Made by a program: the position numbers and the translations under genes
The notes under the pieces: model-generated
The model's input: the letters and a program-made list of their open reading frames with translations, nothing else
What the model was told of the DNA's origin: nothing
Databases searched by the model: none
Part shown: positions 6,879 to 9,812 of the stretch, one piece after another
Layout of the letters: each line of letters begins with the position of its first letter
How positions within the stretch are numbered: the first letter of the stretch is position 1
Assembly (NCBI GenBank): GCA_003153585.1
Contig: PLZZ01000228.1
Location: 744-10,555 of the forward strand
Length of the DNA stretch: 9,812 bases
DNA from: Acidobacteriota bacterium
GTDB taxonomy: Bacteria > Acidobacteriota > Terriglobia > Acidiferrales > UBA7541
Reading direction: 5' to 3'

Positions 6879-7816
6879 ACGCTGCCGTAGCTCCTTTGAC
6901 ACTAACGAAAGATCTTCTAACCGGAATGGAATGGAATCCCGCGCAGGTACGCGAACTTCTACATCTCGCCGCGGACGTGAAAGCGCATCCCGACCGTTAT
7001 CGCGGGGCGCTGGCCGGGCGATTCCTCGCGCTGATTTTCGAAAAGCCGTCGCTGCGCACCCGCGTCACGTTCGAGGTCGGAATCTCCAGTCTCGGCGGCG
7101 CTTCGGTTTTTCTCGACCATACGGAATCAAAACTGGGCCAGCGCGAATCCATTCCCGACGTGGCGAAAAATCTCGAGCGCTGGGTTCAAGGGATCGTCGC
7201 GCGTACCTTCACGCAGGAATCTATTGATGCTCTCGCTGAAAACGCATGCGTCCCCGTGATTAACGCGCTCTCTGACCGCTACCATCCCTGCCAGGCGCTG
7301 TCCGATTTGTTCACTCTCGAGGAGCGGTTCGGCGGCCTGCGTGGACTGAAGGTCGCCTACGTTGGCGACGGGAATAATGTTTGCCATTCGCTCCTGAGCA
7401 TTGGGGCTCGCGCCGGCGCGCACCTTCGAATCGCCACGCCCCCAGGTTACGATTCCGATCCTGCTGTGGTATCAGAAGCGAAGCGCACTGCGCGCGAAAC
7501 ACGCGGCAAGGTTGAGATTTGTAATTCGCCTCAGGAAGCGGTGGCGGGCGCGCAGGCGATTTATACGGACGTGTGGACCAGCATGGGTCAGGAAGAAGAA
7601 TTGGCCGCACGCGAAGCAGCATTCGCAGGCTATCAGGTGAATGCGACGCTCTTTGCGCAGGCTGCTCCTGACGCCGTTTTCATGCATTGCCTTCCAGCCC
7701 ATCGCGGATCGGAAGTCAGCGCAGACGTGATCGATTCACCATCTTCGATCGTGTTCGATCAGGCGGAAAATCGCCTCCATATGCAGAAAGCGATTCTGCT
7801 CACGCTGCTGAATTAA
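6875..7816 (+). CDS. argF: Ornithine carbamoyltransferase ArgF
   Basis: The 313-residue enzyme joins carbamoyl phosphate and ornithine to give citrulline. The carbamoyl phosphate loop is SLRTR at 59-63, in FEKPSLRTRVTFE. HPCQ is at 137-140 and GDGNNV at 164-169. The ornithine loop DVWTSMG (232-238) and the catalytic HCLPAHRG (271-278, C272) are intact. The SMG loop and the HCLP motif favour ornithine over N-acetyl- or N-succinylornithine as substrate. The start overlaps the argD stop (ATGA). Because it sits in a biosynthetic operon with ArgR, it should be the anabolic enzyme. Confidence 0.95.
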   Translation: MNAAVAPLTLTKDLLTGMEWNPAQVRELLHLAADVKAHPDRYRGALAGRFLALIFEKPSLRTRVTFEVGISSLGGASVFLDHTESKLGQRESIPDVAKNLERWVQGIVARTFTQESIDALAENACVPVINALSDRYHPCQALSDLFTLEERFGGLRGLKVAYVGDGNNVCHSLLSIGARAGAHLRIATPPGYDSDPAVVSEAKRTARETRGKVEICNSPQEAVAGAQAIYTDVWTSMGQEEELAAREAAFAGYQVNATLFAQAAPDAVFMHCLPAHRGSEVSADVIDSPSSIVFDQAENRLHMQKAILLTLLN

Positions 7817-7823
7817 TTAAAAC

Positions 7824-7829
7824 AAGGAG
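7824..7829 (+). promoter_or_regulatory. Shine-Dalgarno AAGGAG setting the TTG start of argG
   Basis: AAGGAG lies 6 nt upstream of TTG at 7836-7838. It is the strongest ribosome binding site in the operon and sits at the widest gap between arg genes (19 nt), so argG can be translated independently of argF. Confidence 0.75.
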
Positions 7830-7835
7830 AACGAT

Positions 7836-9065
7836 TTGCCGAAGAAAGTTGTACTTGCGTACTCCGGAGGTTTGGACACCTCCATCATCATTCCCTGGCT
7901 CAAGGAGAATTACGGCTGCGAAGTGATTGCCATGATTGGCGATCTCGGCCAGCAAGAAGATCTGGAAGCAGCACGAAAGAAAGCGCTTTCCACCGGCGCG
8001 AGCGCTGCTTATGTCGAAGATCTGCGGGAGGAATTTATCACCGGCTACATCTGGCCGACATTGCGCGCCGGCGCGGTTTACGAGCACAAGTATCTCCTGG
8101 GCACTTCTTTCGCGCGGCCACTGCTTGCCAAGCGCCAGATAGAGATTGCCAAGAAACTAGGCGCCGATGCAGTGGCGCACGGCTGCACCGGAAAAGGCAA
8201 CGATCAGGTGCGCTTTGAACTGGCCGCTAAAGCGCTCGCACCCGAACTGCAAATCATCGCGCCATGGCGCGAATGGAATATAGTTTCGCGGGAAGAAGCC
8301 ATTGCATATGCCCGAGCGCATAACGTCCCCGTCGAGCAGACGACGAAAAATATCTATAGCCGCGACCGCAACATCTGGCACTTGAGCCATGAAGGCGGAG
8401 TTTTGGAAGATCCCGCGAATGCACCGGATGAGAGCATGTGGCAATGGGTGGTGTCGCCGGCAAACGCGCCGGAAAAACCCACTAAAGTTGAAATTGGATT
8501 CGAGGGCGGAACCCCCGTTTCGGTGAATGGCGCGAAATTGGGTGCGATTCCGCTGCTGACGCTCTTAAACGAAATCGCCGCGGCCAACGGTGTGGGGCGC
8601 ATGGACATCGTCGAAAACCGGCTGGTTGGAATCAAATCGCGGGGCGCGTACGAAACACCGGGTGGAACGCTGCTGGTGACTGCACATCGCGAACTCGAAT
8701 CACTCGCGCTCGACCGCGAAACCGCACACTATCAGCAGATTCTTTCGTTGCGTTACGCGGAGATGGTCTATTACGGCATGTGGTTCACGCCGTTGCGCGA
8801 AGCGCTCGACGCATTTTTCACCAGCTCGCAGCGGCGCGTCACCGGCTCGGTTTCGCTGGCTCTTTGCAGGGGCAACGTGTCTGTATCGTCGCGCCAGTCA
8901 CCCTATTCGCTGTATCGCACGAATCTTGCCAGCTTCACGATGACCGGCTACAACCCGAAAGATGCCGAAGGCTTCATCAATCTTTTCGCGCTGCCCATCA
9001 CCGTGCCGCAGGAAGAGACTCAACCCAAAGTGCAAGCCGCACATCACGAGGCCAAAGCTCGATGA
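7836..9065 (+). CDS. argG: Argininosuccinate synthase ArgG
   Basis: The 409-residue enzyme condenses citrulline and aspartate with ATP. It begins with the ATP pyrophosphatase loop SGGLDTS at residues 10-16. It also shows [12 protein letters not shown] at 89-100, [14 protein letters not shown] at 115-128, the APWREW segment, [23 protein letters not shown], and near the end a KSPYSLY-like element (RQSPYSLY). Length is typical of the roughly 400-residue group. The start is TTG, fixed by AAGGAG 6 nt upstream and by the protein N-terminus, since the first strand begins four residues later. Its stop overlaps the argH start (ATGA). The last 20 or so residues are polar and look like a variable tail. 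Confidence 0.96.
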   Translation: MPKKVVLAYSGGLDTSIIIPWLKENYGCEVIAMIGDLGQQEDLEAARKKALSTGASAAYVEDLREEFITGYIWPTLRAGAVYEHKYLLGTSFARPLLAKRQIEIAKKLGADAVAHGCTGKGNDQVRFELAAKALAPELQIIAPWREWNIVSREEAIAYARAHNVPVEQTTKNIYSRDRNIWHLSHEGGVLEDPANAPDESMWQWVVSPANAPEKPTKVEIGFEGGTPVSVNGAKLGAIPLLTLLNEIAAANGVGRMDIVENRLVGIKSRGAYETPGGTLLVTAHRELESLALDRETAHYQQILSLRYAEMVYYGMWFTPLREALDAFFTSSQRRVTGSVSLALCRGNVSVSSRQSPYSLYRTNLASFTMTGYNPKDAEGFINLFALPITVPQEETQPKVQAAHHEAKAR

Positions 9066-9812
9066 GTGATGCCGCCGGCCAGCGGAAAATGTGGGGAGGC
9101 CGCTTCGAACGCGGTCCCGATGCTTCGTTCTACGAATTCGAGCGCTCCTGGAAATTCGATCGGCGTCTGCTGCCGCAGGAATTCGCGCTCGACCGGGCGT
9201 GGGCGCGTGCCATCGCCCGCGCGGGAATTCTCACGGAGGAAGAGGGCGAGCAGCTGGTTTCCGCGCTCGATGCTCTCGAGACGCGTGCGAAATCCGATGC
9301 TGCGTGGCTCGACAATTCGAAGGCCGAGGACGTCCATCATTTCGTCGAAACTGCGCTGATCGAAAAACTCGGCACGCTTGGCGCCAAGCTGCATACCGGC
9401 CGCAGCCGCAACGACATGGTGGCCACCGAATTTCGCATGTATGTGAAAGACGCCGCGCGCGAAATTCGGCGCGCCATTGCATCACTGGAAACAGCAATAG
9501 CAGCGCAGGCTGAGCGCAATCTGAAAGTGCCCATGCCGGGTAACACGCACATGCAGCACGCACAGCCCCTGCTACTTTCGCATTGGCTTCTCGCGCACGG
9601 CGAGGCGTTTCATCGCGACGCGGAACGGGTCGCCGCTTCCGCCGCGCGCGCGGATGTCTGCCCGCTGGGCTCGGGCGCTCTCGCTGGTTGCGCGTTTCCG
9701 CTCGATCGGAAGGCGCTCGCTCAGGATCTTGGTTTTTCAGCTGTTTCCGCCAACAGCCTGGACGCGGTCAGCGACCGCGACTTCGCGCTCGAATATCTCT
9801 TTGCGCTGGCCA
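9062..9812 (+). CDS. argH: Argininosuccinate lyase ArgH, N-terminal part (runs off right edge)
   Basis: About 250 residues are visible of an enzyme that is usually around 450-470. ArgH splits argininosuccinate into arginine and fumarate, the last step of the pathway. Visible are KMWGGRF at 9-15, DVHHFVE at 90-96, HTGRSRND at 111-118, and [13 protein letters not shown] at 157-169, whose TH pair (162-163) holds the catalytic histidine region. [15 protein letters not shown] (202-216) and VSDRDF (236-241) also fit. The signature loop with the second catalytic residue (GSSxMPxK) lies beyond the window. The start overlaps the argG stop by four bases. No frameshift is seen in the visible part. Confidence 0.95.
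   Translation, partial: MSDAAGQRKMWGGRFERGPDASFYEFERSWKFDRRLLPQEFALDRAWARAIARAGILTEEEGEQLVSALDALETRAKSDAAWLDNSKAEDVHHFVETALIEKLGTLGAKLHTGRSRNDMVATEFRMYVKDAAREIRRAIASLETAIAAQAERNLKVPMPGNTHMQHAQPLLLSHWLLAHGEAFHRDAERVAASAARADVCPLGSGALAGCAFPLDRKALAQDLGFSAVSANSLDAVSDRDFALEYLFALA

Noticed and set aside
6875..7816. ArgF as an N-acetyl- or N-succinylornithine carbamoyltransferase because its loop reads SLRTR instead of STRTR
   Set aside because: The SMG ornithine loop and HCLPAHRG are those of ordinary ornithine carbamoyltransferase, and SLRTR occurs in normal members.

Overview
The window looks like chromosomal DNA from a GC-rich Acidobacteriota-type bacterium. That is a guess from protein style: an OmpR/PhoB-type winged helix fused to membrane helices, and a CDP-alcohol transferase of a type I associate with that phylum. 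There was no database search. I see no sign of a mobile element, CRISPR array or phage.

Left part (1-1684): a CDP-alcohol phosphatidyltransferase gene runs leftwards off the edge (minus strand). It is divergent from a gene for a membrane-bound winged-helix protein (623-1474, TTG start). A tRNA-Val(GAC) gene with encoded CCA follows at 1533-1609 behind an extended -10 promoter.

Middle (1685-3224): an exported metal-dependent amidohydrolase lies on the minus strand, convergent with the tRNA and divergent from the arginine genes. The roughly 240-bp gap between the amidohydrolase and argR holds two inverted repeats of unknown role, a strong sigma70-like promoter and two ARG-box-like operators.

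Right part (3225-9812): a compact arginine operon, argR-argC-argB-argD-argF-argG-argH, with argH cut by the window end. Four of the six junctions are ATGA stop/start overlaps (RC, CB, DF, GH), B-D is separated by 2 nt, and F-G by 19 nt with its own strong Shine-Dalgarno and a TTG start. Together the enzymes convert N-acetylglutamate to arginine: ArgB phosphorylates it, ArgC reduces it, ArgD transaminates it, ArgF carbamoylates ornithine, and ArgG and ArgH convert citrulline to arginine. The steps that make N-acetylglutamate and release ornithine (ArgA/ArgJ/ArgE) are not in the window. The operator is placed so that ArgR would repress its own operon.

I find no clearly new system. The most interesting points are the two-box operator with argR-like spacing, the exported amidohydrolase beside the arginine operon, and the membrane-anchored winged-helix protein.
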